Origin: Bacillota bacterium
GTDB taxonomy: Bacteria > Bacillota > Clostridia > Acetivibrionales > Acetivibrionaceae
Assembly (NCBI GenBank): GCA_023398495.1
Contig: JAEWSG010000039.1
Coordinates: 1-64,000 of the forward strand
DNA: 64,000 nt
Direction: 5' to 3'
Part shown: piece by piece, positions 1 to 7,850 of the stretch
How positions within the stretch are numbered: position 1 is the stretch's first letter
Layout of the letters: the number at the start of each line of letters is the position of its first letter
The notes under the pieces: model-generated
The model's database searches: none
Seen by the model: the letters and a program-made list of their open reading frames with translations, nothing else
Told to the model about the DNA's origin: nothing
Program-made: the position numbers and the translations under genes

Positions 1-2
1 TT

Positions 3-107
3 GGTATGGGGTGCATAGGAGGTATAGGAATTTATGTAAATCTAGAATATGTAAATTTTATAATGAAAAGTTATATCAATAAAGCAGCTAAAAACAAACC
101 TAATTAA
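3..107 (+). CDS. C-terminal end of a truncated hypothetical (membrane?) protein
   Basis: An open frame enters from the left edge and stops with TAA at 105-107. The 34 visible residues begin with a glycine-rich hydrophobic stretch (GMGCIGGIGIYV) and end in a basic, polar tail (KAAKNKPN). That is the pattern expected for the last membrane segment and cytoplasmic tail of a membrane protein. No ribosome binding site or start can be judged inside the window, and the family is unknown. It could also be a chance open frame. Confidence 0.35.
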   Translation, partial: GMGCIGGIGIYVNLEYVNFIMKSYINKAAKNKPN

Positions 108-118
108 GGAGAAAACTT

Positions 119-370
119 GTTTTAGTGTCAAATGACGCAATTACTTGACCTGAGTATTAGAAGCTGTTGCCGAAAGCTTAATAATTTGAAGCAAAAATGC
201 CACGGATGGCATTTTTAGCGTCTTGGGACAGGAGGTCCCATAGACGCGTGCGAAAATTATCAAGCTGAGGTGCGATTTTTGCACAGCAAAATATCGTTCA
301 TCTGTCTGCCGAATGGCATCTTACAGATTCTATGTGAAGGTCATGGGATGGAGTTGTTTGACACTAAAAC
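119..370. mobile_element. 252-bp MITE-like element: inverted terminal repeats around nested hairpins
   Basis: The sequence at 119-150 and the reverse complement of 339-370 match at 25 of 32 positions, both starting GTTTTAGTGTCAAA and ending GACC. Between them lie nested stems: 176-187 pairs with 254-265 (one mismatch), 193-202 with 207-216 (perfect), 218-229 with 235-247 (one bulge), plus small hairpins at 271-284 and 300-328. There is no credible coding frame inside. This fits a miniature inverted-repeat element or a structured non-coding RNA. A solo third copy of the end lies at 10259-10290. I cannot assign a transposon family. Confidence 0.5.
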
Positions 371-395
371 AGGTTGTGAGCGAACTTTCTTCAAC

Positions 396-1286
396 TCACA
401 GCAATTCTATGGGGAAATACAAATCACATTCGCAGTATTGCTTATTACAGCGGGCATAATTTATGTATTCAAATCGGAAGTTTTCTTTTAAGTGAAACTT
501 AACTGTTGGCATCCATTTTGTGTGTACAAAATCTATTAGTTTACGAAGATTTATATTGGATAACTCTTCAGGTTTGTGAAGGCCTATGTAGGTAAAAACG
601 CCATATTTATGTGGCAGTATGTGTGTAACCGTCATTTCGGGAGGGATAATACTTGATGCATTTACTTGAACAGACGGTTGATAATAAGTGTAGGGTAATT
701 TGTCCTTTGGGATTAAAGTATAGCCGTAATACACATCTTTATTGGCAGGATTGAGTACTTTCGGACGATGTTGGTAAAAGAACTCAACTCCTAAGCGGTT
801 TGCTGTTTGGTTAAGTCTATTGTCTTCAACATTTACTTCATAGGTATTGCCTGCAATTGAAAAAGTGGGAAGTATCATTATTGCCTTCATAAAAATCAAT
901 CCATCACCTGCCTGATTCATAAAATCAGCATTAAAACGGTCTAAGATATTTAGAGCAAGGGGGTTTTTACGCCATTTTGCGGGAGTTATAGAAAACTCAT
1001 CTTTAAATACGCGGTTGAAAGTTCGTTCATAGGCAAAACCATATTTGTCAGCAATAAAATCTATTGTATTAAGAGGACACAGAAGGTCTGATAGGGAAAC
1101 AGCGATACGTCGTCTTCTGACATACTCCATAATACCAGTGCCGGTAGCACCTTTCCATATACGCAGCAAATGAAATTTCGATATGTTTACGTTTTCCGAA
1201 ATGGTATCAAGAGTTAACTCTTGACATAGATGGTCTTCAATATATTCAGTTGTGTCTTTAATTATTTTTAACAGATAATGTTCCAT
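396..1286 (-). CDS. AraC-family regulator with C-terminal effector-binding-like domain
   Basis: This 296-residue protein has two AraC-type helix-turn-helix motifs at residues about 8-105 (LTLDTISENVNISKFHLLRI, then YGFAYERTFNRVFKDEFSITPAKWR). The domain order, DNA binding first and a larger C-terminal domain after, is that of the AraC/GyrI-like group whose C-terminal domain binds small molecules. The gene is transcribed away from the nucleotidyltransferase/UvrA-like pair, across a 119-bp gap with a perfect 12-bp inverted repeat. It probably controls that pair and itself. A paralogue with the same C-terminal pattern (PHKYGVF, FRFEYI, CDLY.PI) lies at 43308-44210. The ligand is unknown. Confidence 0.88.
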   Translation of the reverse strand: MEHYLLKIIKDTTEYIEDHLCQELTLDTISENVNISKFHLLRIWKGATGTGIMEYVRRRRIAVSLSDLLCPLNTIDFIADKYGFAYERTFNRVFKDEFSITPAKWRKNPLALNILDRFNADFMNQAGDGLIFMKAIMILPTFSIAGNTYEVNVEDNRLNQTANRLGVEFFYQHRPKVLNPANKDVYYGYTLIPKDKLPYTYYQPSVQVNASSIIPPEMTVTHILPHKYGVFTYIGLHKPEELSNINLRKLIDFVHTKWMPTVKFHLKENFRFEYINYARCNKQYCECDLYFPIELL

Positions 1287-1298
1287 AAATCCTCATCC

Positions 1299-1382
1299 GC
1301 AATTTTTGTCCTGTTTACTGCAACATATCTTTGTATAATGATTATAGCATAGAGATATTATGCGATATAAGACAAAAATTGC
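1299..1382. promoter_or_regulatory. divergent promoter region bracketed by a perfect 12-bp inverted repeat
   Basis: GCAATTTTTGTC (1299-1310) and its exact complement GACAAAAATTGC (1371-1382) flank a core holding two head-to-head -10 hexamers. TATAAT is at 1334-1339 on the plus strand and the same hexamer is at 1341-1346 on the minus strand. No good -35 box is seen for either direction, as expected for an activator-dependent promoter. The 72-bp centre-to-centre spacing would suit a regulator touching both half-sites, presumably the AraC protein encoded at 396-1286; that assignment is inference. Confidence 0.55.
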
Positions 1383-1405
1383 TAAGAAATGATAGGAGAA
1401 TTGTT

Positions 1406-2320
1406 ATGAATGAAATTGGACAAGCAGCATTAAAACTGCGTTTTCAGAATGCTATTGATCAGTTTATAGACAAAATCAGAGATGATGTCAATATCATTGC
1501 TATCATCCTCGGCGGCAGCGTTGCTTATGATGTAATCTGGGAGAAAAGTGATGTTGATTTGACAGTAGTCGTGCGAGATCAGCAATTGAAACATGATAGT
1601 CTTAGTGTTGATGAAGACGGCATTACTTTTAATATTTACATAGTTTCGAGGAGCTCCTTTAGAAGGTTCATCGAGCATGAAACAGGCGGGTCATTTTTGC
1701 AATCCTACTTAGCAAACGGAAAAATTATATACTCCACGGAGGATAGCTTCTACGAATTTTTTGAAGATATAAAGCAAATCGGTGAAGATGATAGAGCTAT
1801 ATCTGCCTTGCATCTTACCTCGCAATTGGTTTCAACCATGCACAAAGTTCAAAAGTGGATGAATGCACGCAAGGATTTAATGTATGCCCAGTATTTCTTT
1901 TTAAAGCTGGCTGAAACAATAGCCAATCTGGAATTATGTATTCGCGGAATTCCTTCATCCCGGAGTGCCATTCAAAAAGCAATTGATCTAAATCCCGAAA
2001 TAATGAGAGTATTCTATAGTGAGCCGTTGTCACATCTGCTTACTGAAGAAGACTTGACAAACGGGCTAAAACTGTTGGAACAGTATATAGAAGATAAAAT
2101 GTCACTGTTTAAAAAGCCGGTAGTTGAATATCTATCCGATCAGCAGATAAAAACAGTATCAATGATTGCAAAACGGTTTGGTGTAGATAGCCACCTTATA
2201 GTTGATGTGTTGGAATTTATGTCGGAAAGAGGGATAATCGAAAAAGTAACGCAACTGGTCAAACTGACACCAAAAAGCCGTTTGTCTGTTGAAGAAATCG
2301 GTTATTTGTATATTCCTTGA
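1406..2320 (+). CDS. nucleotidyltransferase-domain protein (minimal NTase type)
   Basis: Start chosen at ATG 1406 because AGGAG sits 8 bases upstream; a longer frame from 1331 has no such site. The product is 304 residues. The N-terminal third carries the polymerase-beta-type nucleotidyltransferase signature: GGSVAYDVIWEKSDVDL, i.e. GS followed by DxD, about residues 36-52. Enzymes with this fold transfer a nucleotide to drugs such as lincosamides or aminoglycosides, or to protein/RNA targets. The remainder is helical, with a winged-helix-like C-terminus (VSMIAKRFGVDSHLIVDVLE). It lies 78 bp upstream of the UvrA-like gene on the same strand and is divergent from the AraC regulator. Substrate unknown; antibiotic modification is one option. 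Confidence 0.75.
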   Translation: MNEIGQAALKLRFQNAIDQFIDKIRDDVNIIAIILGGSVAYDVIWEKSDVDLTVVVRDQQLKHDSLSVDEDGITFNIYIVSRSSFRRFIEHETGGSFLQSYLANGKIIYSTEDSFYEFFEDIKQIGEDDRAISALHLTSQLVSTMHKVQKWMNARKDLMYAQYFFLKLAETIANLELCIRGIPSSRSAIQKAIDLNPEIMRVFYSEPLSHLLTEEDLTNGLKLLEQYIEDKMSLFKKPVVEYLSDQQIKTVSMIAKRFGVDSHLIVDVLEFMSERGIIEKVTQLVKLTPKSRLSVEEIGYLYIP

Positions 2321-2326
2321 TTTATT

Positions 2327-2376
2327 ATCACGAAAATCAAATTTTCCAATGTATAATCATTTTCGTGATTTTTATA
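2327..2376 (+). repeat. 43-bp imperfect palindrome (copy 1), possible terminator
   Basis: ATCACGAAAAT at 2327-2337 pairs with ATTTTCGTGAT at 2359-2369 and is followed by TTTTAT, so it could end the nucleotidyltransferase message or attenuate the next gene. The same 43 bases occur in opposite orientation at 33110-33152 with one difference, which shows it is a dispersed repeat and not just a local terminator. Confidence 0.65.
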
Positions 2377-2398
2377 GATAAGAATAGGAGAGTGAGAT

Positions 2399-5266
2399 AT
2401 GTCCATACGTACTACAATTGAAGTGTCCGGTGCAAAGCAAAATAACTTAAAAAACATTTCGGTGGAAATACCTAGAGATAAGTTAACTGTAATTACAGGT
2501 GTTTCCGGTTCAGGTAAGTCATCGCTTGCCTTTGACGTAATTTATGGTGAAGGGCAGCGGCGATTTCTGGATTCAATTTCAACTTTTGCCAAGAGTCGTA
2601 TCAGCCAATTAAAGAAGGCAAAGGTTGACTACGTTCGAGGACTATCACCTGTTATTGCAATAGAACAAAAAAAGGGCAACAATAATCCCCGTTCTACGGT
2701 AGGCACCGTTACGGATATTAACGATTATATGCGTCTTTTGTTTTCAACTGCCGGCATAGGAAAATGTCCTGAGTGCTCACACCCATTGAAACAACTTTCA
2801 GCTGCACAAATTGCCGAACATATAATGACTCTTCCAGTGGGAACAAAGGTTGAACTTAGAGCACCAGTCTATAAAATTTTCGGTGAGGACTACTCTTTTA
2901 CTTTTCATCAATTGCGTGAAAAAGGTTTCAAGAACCTTATAGTAAATGGTGAACCCTTCTCCCTATCACAAAAACGGGAGTTGGATGAGAGTAAAAAATA
3001 TTGTATTGAACTTGTAATTGACCAATTTACACTAAAGCAGGATTCTTATATTCAATTGACAAAATCTATAGAAGCCGCTATGCTGACTTTAGATGAAGAT
3101 ATCATGATAAAAGTGGAAGTGTTGGGTGGCGTTGACAACTCTTTTTATGAGGGTTTTGCATGCCCTGAACATCACTATTTTTTATGTGAAATGCAGCCCT
3201 TCCACTTCTCTTTTAACACATCAGCAAGTGCTTGCCATACTTGTATGGGAGTTGGTATGTCCTATGTGGTGGAACCCCGTTTTCTAATTGTTGCACCTCA
3301 AAAGAGTATCAATGACGGTGCATTCAAAAGCACAGTTTATAATACTTCCGGCAAAGATAGCTATAAAACGGTTTTAATGTACAGCTTGTCTCAAAAATAT
3401 AACTTCAGCCTCGATACACCCTTCAATGAACTGCCGAAGGAAATCGTCGAAATCCTGCTTTATGGAACAAAAGGTGAGACAGTAGAAATGCTGCAGCCTC
3501 CCTTTTCACAAAAGCGTAATTGGATGGTAGGAAGAGACCGGCCGTTCTATGGGTTTGTACAAGAATTTGAAAGCTGGTATAAACACTATATTCGCAGGAC
3601 AGCAAGCTCTGAGACGTTTGAACCTACTTTCATCAAGGAATGTATGATTGAGAAAATATGTCCTGAATGTCAGGGTGCAAGGCTTAAGCCGCAAAGGTTA
3701 CAGATTAGGGTTGGTGGTAAGAATTTTGATGAACTTAGCAAAATGCAGCTGCCGGAACTTTTGAGTTTTTTAGAGCGGCTTCATTTTGATCGAGATATTG
3801 AAGATGTGGCATCTACAATTGTTCGGGAAATAAATACACGTGTTAAGCTATTGATTGATATAGGTTTGCATTATATCAACTTAGGGCGGAGAAGTGACAG
3901 CATTTCAGGTGGTGAAATGCAGCGTATCAAGATGTCTACACAGATCAGCAGCGAATTAATGGGTATGCTCTATGTAATGGACGAACCAAGTATTGGTCTG
4001 CATCCTAGAGATTCGGGATGTGTTATCGAAACCATGAAAAAGTTACGGGATTTAGGTAACACAGTCATTGTAGTAGAACACGATCTAGAAACAATAATGA
4101 GTGCGGATTATGTAATTGAAATTGGTCCCGGTCCCGGTATACATGGAGGTCAAATAGTTGCCGAAGGGAAGCTTGAGGATATTATGAGGGCACCCGATTC
4201 TGTTACCGGCAAATACCTATCCGGCAGGGCAAAAATTCCGGTGCCAAAAAAGCGCCGTGCTCTAGGGGATCATTTCCTGTCGATACAGGGTGCAAGGGAA
4301 AATAATCTTAAAAATGTTGATCTTGATATACCCCTTGGAGTTTTCGTTTGTGTAACAGGCGTTTCCGGTTCGGGTAAAAGTTCCATGATTAATGAAATAC
4401 TTTGTAAGCAATTAAAAATTGATAAGACCGGTGCGAGGATAGAATCAGGAGAGCATGATTTTTTATTTGGCTATGAACTTATTAATAATGTCATTAATAT
4501 TGACCAAACGCCTATTGGAAGGAACAGTAAATCTAATCCGGCAACTTATATAGGTATATATGATAAAATCCGGCAATTGTTTGCAAAGGAACCGGATGCT
4601 ATAGCCCGAGGGTATAAGGAAATCGACTTTAGTTTGACACATGCAAACGGTACACGATGTGAGCACTGTGCAGGAGATGGGATTATTGTTACCAATCTTC
4701 AGTTCATGGCAGATATTGAAACAATTTGCCCTGTTTGCAAGGGTATGCGGTTTTCGCTAGAGGGGCTGGAAATTAAGTATAAGAGGAAAAGTATTGCAGA
4801 AGTACTTGATATGACAGTTGAAGAAGCTAAGGACTTTTTTGAGGACAATCGCTACTTAAAGCATAAACTTGGAATAATAAGTGAATTAGGGCTCGGTTAT
4901 ATGCGATTGGGTCAAAGTTCCACCACCTTATCCGGTGGTGAAGCCCAAAGGGTAAAGTTGGCATATGAGTTGTCAAAAATCAAAAAAGGAGCGCATAATC
5001 TGTATATTTTGGATGAACCTACGACGGGACTTCATTTGTCGGATATTCAAAAGTTGTTGGATTGTCTTGGAAAACTTGTGGATATGGGGCATTCGGTTAT
5101 TGTTATTGAGCATCATTTGGATGTAATTAAGTCAGCGGATTATATTATTGATATGGGGCCTGAGGGAGGAAGTGGAGGCGGGTATGTTGTAGCTGAAGGC
5201 ACTCCTGAGCAGGTTGCAAAGGTTGAAGCATCACATACAGGGAAGTATTTGAGGGAAGTGCTATAA
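2399..5266 (+). CDS. UvrA-like ABC ATPase (excinuclease A paralogue, class II type)
   Basis: A 955-residue twin-cassette ABC protein of the UvrA family. Both Walker A motifs (GVSGSGKSS, near residues 34 and 660), both signature motifs (ISGGEMQR and LSGGEAQR) and both DEPS/DEPT Walker B regions are present. It has CxxC zinc-binding pairs, including the conserved C-terminal finger (CEHC...CPVC). Compared with canonical UvrA the N-terminal DNA-interaction region is divergent (STFAKSRISQLKKAKVDYVRGLSP, abbreviated to key positions), as in UvrA paralogues of unknown role and DrrC-type drug-tolerance proteins. No uvrB or uvrC is adjacent. Pairing with an upstream nucleotidyltransferase and an AraC regulator suggests an inducible resistance or damage-tolerance cassette. 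Family certain, role uncertain. Confidence 0.88.
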   Translation: MSIRTTIEVSGAKQNNLKNISVEIPRDKLTVITGVSGSGKSSLAFDVIYGEGQRRFLDSISTFAKSRISQLKKAKVDYVRGLSPVIAIEQKKGNNNPRSTVGTVTDINDYMRLLFSTAGIGKCPECSHPLKQLSAAQIAEHIMTLPVGTKVELRAPVYKIFGEDYSFTFHQLREKGFKNLIVNGEPFSLSQKRELDESKKYCIELVIDQFTLKQDSYIQLTKSIEAAMLTLDEDIMIKVEVLGGVDNSFYEGFACPEHHYFLCEMQPFHFSFNTSASACHTCMGVGMSYVVEPRFLIVAPQKSINDGAFKSTVYNTSGKDSYKTVLMYSLSQKYNFSLDTPFNELPKEIVEILLYGTKGETVEMLQPPFSQKRNWMVGRDRPFYGFVQEFESWYKHYIRRTASSETFEPTFIKECMIEKICPECQGARLKPQRLQIRVGGKNFDELSKMQLPELLSFLERLHFDRDIEDVASTIVREINTRVKLLIDIGLHYINLGRRSDSISGGEMQRIKMSTQISSELMGMLYVMDEPSIGLHPRDSGCVIETMKKLRDLGNTVIVVEHDLETIMSADYVIEIGPGPGIHGGQIVAEGKLEDIMRAPDSVTGKYLSGRAKIPVPKKRRALGDHFLSIQGARENNLKNVDLDIPLGVFVCVTGVSGSGKSSMINEILCKQLKIDKTGARIESGEHDFLFGYELINNVINIDQTPIGRNSKSNPATYIGIYDKIRQLFAKEPDAIARGYKEIDFSLTHANGTRCEHCAGDGIIVTNLQFMADIETICPVCKGMRFSLEGLEIKYKRKSIAEVLDMTVEEAKDFFEDNRYLKHKLGIISELGLGYMRLGQSSTTLSGGEAQRVKLAYELSKIKKGAHNLYILDEPTTGLHLSDIQKLLDCLGKLVDMGHSVIVIEHHLDVIKSADYIIDMGPEGGSGGGYVVAEGTPEQVAKVEASHTGKYLREVL

Positions 5267-5292
5267 AAGAATAATCATTTTTTCTGTAAAAA

Positions 5293-5339
5293 AGAGCAGT
5301 TACAAAACCAACTCATAGTGTTCGTTTTGTAACTGCTCT
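5293..5339. terminator. bidirectional terminator between convergent genes
   Basis: A perfect 16-bp stem, AGAGCAGTTACAAAAC (5293-5308) with its complement at 5324-5339, flanked by A-rich bases on the left and GAAATTTT on the right. It separates the UvrA-like gene from the convergent ABC operon. Confidence 0.88.
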
Positions 5340-5388
5340 GAAATTTTGGGAAAAATCCCCTTGTTCACTACAGTATATACATACGTAT

Positions 5389-6060
5389 TTATGGTTGAAC
5401 TATTCCATCCTTAATATTTATTATCCTTTCGGCACAACTTGAAATGTCCGGATTATGCGTAACCATTACAATTGTCTTTCCCCTCTTGTGAAGTTGGTGA
5501 ATTACGTCCATAACCTCCTTCTCTGAGCTTGAGTCTAAGTTGCCTGTAGGCTCGTCCATTAAAAGTATGTCAGGATCATTTGCTAAAGCTCTGGCAATTG
5601 CCACTCTTTGCATTTGGCCTCCACTCAATTCATTGGCACGACTATTTACCTTTTCCTCAAGGCCCACAGCTTGTAAAAGCATCCTTGACCTTTTGTACTG
5701 CTCTTCCTTAGAAATACAGGCAAACATCATTGGAGTTTGTACGTTCTCAATTACAGTTAAATTATTTAAAAGGTTAAAGAATTGGAAAACAAATCCTAGC
5801 CTTTTCGCCCGGAACTTTGCCAAATTTCTGTCTGAAAATTTATTGATTTCTTCCCCGGATACCTTAATTGATCCCTGATTAGGTCTATCCAGACCGCCTA
5901 TCAAGTGAAGCAAAGTACTTTTTCCATGACCTGAAGGTCCTATAATGCAGTTGAATTTTCCTTCTTCTATTTCCACATCTATTCCACGTAGTGCATACGT
6001 AGACACCTTGCCTCTGTTGTAAGTTTTATGAACACCTTTAACTTCAATTATTTTACTCAT
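5389..6060 (-). CDS. ABC transporter ATP-binding protein (LolD/MacB type)
   Basis: This 223-residue ATPase has Walker A GPSGHGKST (about residues 42-50), Q-loop FQFF, signature LSGGQMQRVAIARAL and Walker B ILLMDEPTGNLD. The TGNLD ending is typical of the LolD/MacB/FtsE branch, which powers FtsX-like mechanotransmission permeases. Its start codon overlaps the 3' end of the permease gene by 8 bases, so the two are translationally coupled. It is the last gene of the response regulator-kinase-lipoprotein-permease-ATPase operon. Confidence 0.93.
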   Translation of the reverse strand: MSKIIEVKGVHKTYNRGKVSTYALRGIDVEIEEGKFNCIIGPSGHGKSTLLHLIGGLDRPNQGSIKVSGEEINKFSDRNLAKFRAKRLGFVFQFFNLLNNLTVIENVQTPMMFACISKEEQYKRSRMLLQAVGLEEKVNSRANELSGGQMQRVAIARALANDPDILLMDEPTGNLDSSSEKEVMDVIHQLHKRGKTIVMVTHNPDISSCAERIINIKDGIVQP

Positions 6061-7216
6061 AGCTAATCGCCTCCACAGGAGTTAGTCTGGCAGCTCTTAA
6101 AGATGGATAAATTCCTGATATTGTAGAAATAATTATAGAACCAAGTAAAATGAGCAGCATGTCAGATACCTTCAGCATGCCCGATACTTCTGTAGAACGT
6201 ACAAAAGCCGTAAATTCATTCTGTGCAATAAATGGTGTTATAAAGAAGGAGGTTATAGCACCAACACCAAGTCCTAAAATTCCTCCAATCATTCCATATA
6301 AACCTGACTCCATAACGAAAACATAGAATATTTGATTATTCGAACAGCCCATTGATTTTAAAATTCCAATTTCCTTTTTTCTTTCATATATAGCTGTAAG
6401 CATGGTGTTTATAATCCCAAAGCTTGCTGCCAACACGGCTATTATGGCAATTATATTGAGTGTTGTGCTTACTGAATTTACTACACTCAAAACCGAACTA
6501 AGCAATTGCCGGTCTGAAAGGACTGCAACATTAGCTGCATCGGTAATTACATTTGAATAGTAATCAATCTTATTAATGTCTTCCACTTTAACACCAATGA
6601 AAGATACCCGTCCATCAGTTTCATACACTTCCCTCGCTGTATCCAATTCTATAAACAGAACACCATCGTCGCCTGTTCCTGTTGTATCTAGTATTCCGGT
6701 AACTCTAAACTCTTTTCCCCTGAGGGTTATTGCTTTGCCTATATCGAGCTTAAAATTTTCAGCAATTGCAGAACCGGCAACCATCCCATACTTTTCGGAA
6801 GTGCTTGGGAAATCACCCTGACTTATTTTCCACTTTTTTAAGTCTTTAACCTCTAAAATACGTGCACCTGTTACCGAAACGGGTTCATTATTAATGGCAG
6901 ATCCTACAGTTAAGTAAGGATATGCTTTTATACCTTGAATTCCTTCGATTTTTGATAAATCTTCAGGAAGTATGGCATCGGGCAACTGCTTTCCGCTTAG
7001 AACCTTTACTTGCTCATACGCACACCAACCTTTTGCTGTAACAATCAGATTTGCTCCTAAATCATTAGCCTGTTTGTGTATTTGTGATTGAAGTCCTGCT
7101 CCTAAGCTTATGAGAACTACTAAAGCTATTATTCCAAGAGTAATTCCGCTTAAGGTAAATATAAATCGGTTTTTCCTACCTAACAAATTACGAAAAACTA
7201 GCTTGTATAAATTCAT
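6053..7216 (-). CDS. FtsX/MacB-type ABC permease
   Basis: A 387-residue protein with one N-terminal membrane segment (about 18-40), a ~210-residue extracytoplasmic MacB-PCD-like domain, then three C-terminal membrane segments with the FtsX motif region (ERKKEIGILKSMG). This is the standard half-transporter of MacB-like systems, which couple ATP hydrolysis to movement of an outer domain and do not import solutes. The extracytoplasmic domain may work with the lipoprotein encoded just upstream (49 bp away). Substrate unknown; antimicrobial peptides or envelope components are typical for this group. Confidence 0.92.
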   Translation of the reverse strand: MNLYKLVFRNLLGRKNRFIFTLSGITLGIIALVVLISLGAGLQSQIHKQANDLGANLIVTAKGWCAYEQVKVLSGKQLPDAILPEDLSKIEGIQGIKAYPYLTVGSAINNEPVSVTGARILEVKDLKKWKISQGDFPSTSEKYGMVAGSAIAENFKLDIGKAITLRGKEFRVTGILDTTGTGDDGVLFIELDTAREVYETDGRVSFIGVKVEDINKIDYYSNVITDAANVAVLSDRQLLSSVLSVVNSVSTTLNIIAIIAVLAASFGIINTMLTAIYERKKEIGILKSMGCSNNQIFYVFVMESGLYGMIGGILGLGVGAITSFFITPFIAQNEFTAFVRSTEVSGMLKVSDMLLILLGSIIISTISGIYPSLRAARLTPVEAISYE

Positions 7217-7265
7217 AAAATTTCCCCTTTATTACACCTTATATTATTACTATTTCGCTCAATGC

Positions 7266-7721
7266 TTATTGCTTTGAAATCAAAGTCTTAGAACCTTTTA
7301 TTACTTTATCCACTTCAAACATGTAGCCTTCATTCAATTTTACAAGTTCACCCTGAACAGTAACCAAATCCTCAACTTTAGGCATTTTTACGTCATATAC
7401 AAAACTAGATGGTGTTTTCCCTTGGGGCAAGGTTGAGTCAGGAGTATAAAGTGTAATAATAGCTCCTGCTCCACAGGGATCCAGCCCACAAGTTTTAAAT
7501 TCCTCTTCATCAATCAATCTGAATATGAAATTTTTTGCATCAGAATACTGCACTATTCCCTTGATTTGAAACTTTCCGGTGTATGCAGCGGGATCTGCTG
7601 CCAGAGCATTAATACCTACAGTTGTCAGTTTGGCATTTTCTGCTGCACTTCCCTTTTGAGAAGCACATCCTGTAAACATTAGTAAACACACCAATAAAAT
7701 AACCCATAACTTTTTGTACAT
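7266..7721 (-). CDS. small lipoprotein of the ABC/two-component operon
   Basis: A 151-residue precursor with a basic, hydrophobic signal sequence and lipobox FTGC (cysteine near residue 19), so it is predicted to be lipid-anchored on the outer face of the membrane. The mature part looks like a small beta-rich, OB-fold-like domain (KFQIKGIVQY...DLVTVQGELVKL...YMFEVDKVI), with a CGLDPCGAG pair of cysteines. Its own promoter with three TGACA repeats lies upstream, after the kinase terminator. It may act as the substrate-binding or sensing accessory of the permease. I recognise no named family. Confidence 0.8.
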   Translation of the reverse strand: MYKKLWVILLVCLLMFTGCASQKGSAAENAKLTTVGINALAADPAAYTGKFQIKGIVQYSDAKNFIFRLIDEEEFKTCGLDPCGAGAIITLYTPDSTLPQGKTPSSFVYDVKMPKVEDLVTVQGELVKLNEGYMFEVDKVIKGSKTLISKQ

Positions 7722-7757
7722 AAAATTCCCCCTAGCAAAATTTATATAAGGAATTTT

Positions 7758-7796
7758 ATCAAATGTATGTGTCAGAACGATGTCAGGTTGGTGTCA
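7758..7796 (-). promoter_or_regulatory. promoter/operator of the lipoprotein-ABC genes (three 11-bp-spaced TGACA repeats)
   Basis: Read on the minus strand: TGACA repeats at 7796-7792, 7785-7781 and 7774-7770, exactly 11 bp apart, as OmpR/PhoB-type regulators require. The middle repeat forms the -35 (CTGACA, 7786-7781), 17 bp from a -10 TTTGAT (7763-7758). The arrangement and spacing match the promoter at 10190-10217 upstream of the operon's own response regulator. Confidence 0.75.
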
Positions 7797-7810
7797 ATAA
7801 TGGAACATTT

Positions 7811-7850
7811 AAAAAACTCCTAAAGAACAGCTTAACCTGCTCTTAGGAGC
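7811..7850 (-). terminator. terminator overlapping the end of the sensor kinase gene
   Basis: On the minus strand, a 13-bp stem with one mismatch (CTCCTAA/TTAGGAG core) followed by TTTTTT at 7816-7811. The kinase stop codon (7834-7832) lies inside the loop. It separates transcription of the regulator pair from the downstream lipoprotein-ABC genes, which have their own promoter. Confidence 0.75.

Noticed and set aside
119..370. GTTTTAG-starting repeats as a CRISPR array or tracrRNA
   Set aside because: Only two copies here, in inverted and not tandem orientation, without regular spacers or any cas gene in the window; inverted terminal repeats explain them better.
119..370. Retron or group II intron fragment
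   Set aside because: The nested stems are suggestive, but there is no reverse transcriptase frame and no domain V-like sequence.
270..491. 73-codon plus-strand frame overlapping the end of the AraC gene
   Set aside because: No binding site, covers the hairpin element and the antisense of a clear regulator gene.
2399..5266. Canonical UvrA of nucleotide excision repair
   Set aside because: N-terminal interaction region is divergent and no uvrB/uvrC is adjacent; paralogue assignment fits better, though the window cannot exclude it is the only UvrA.
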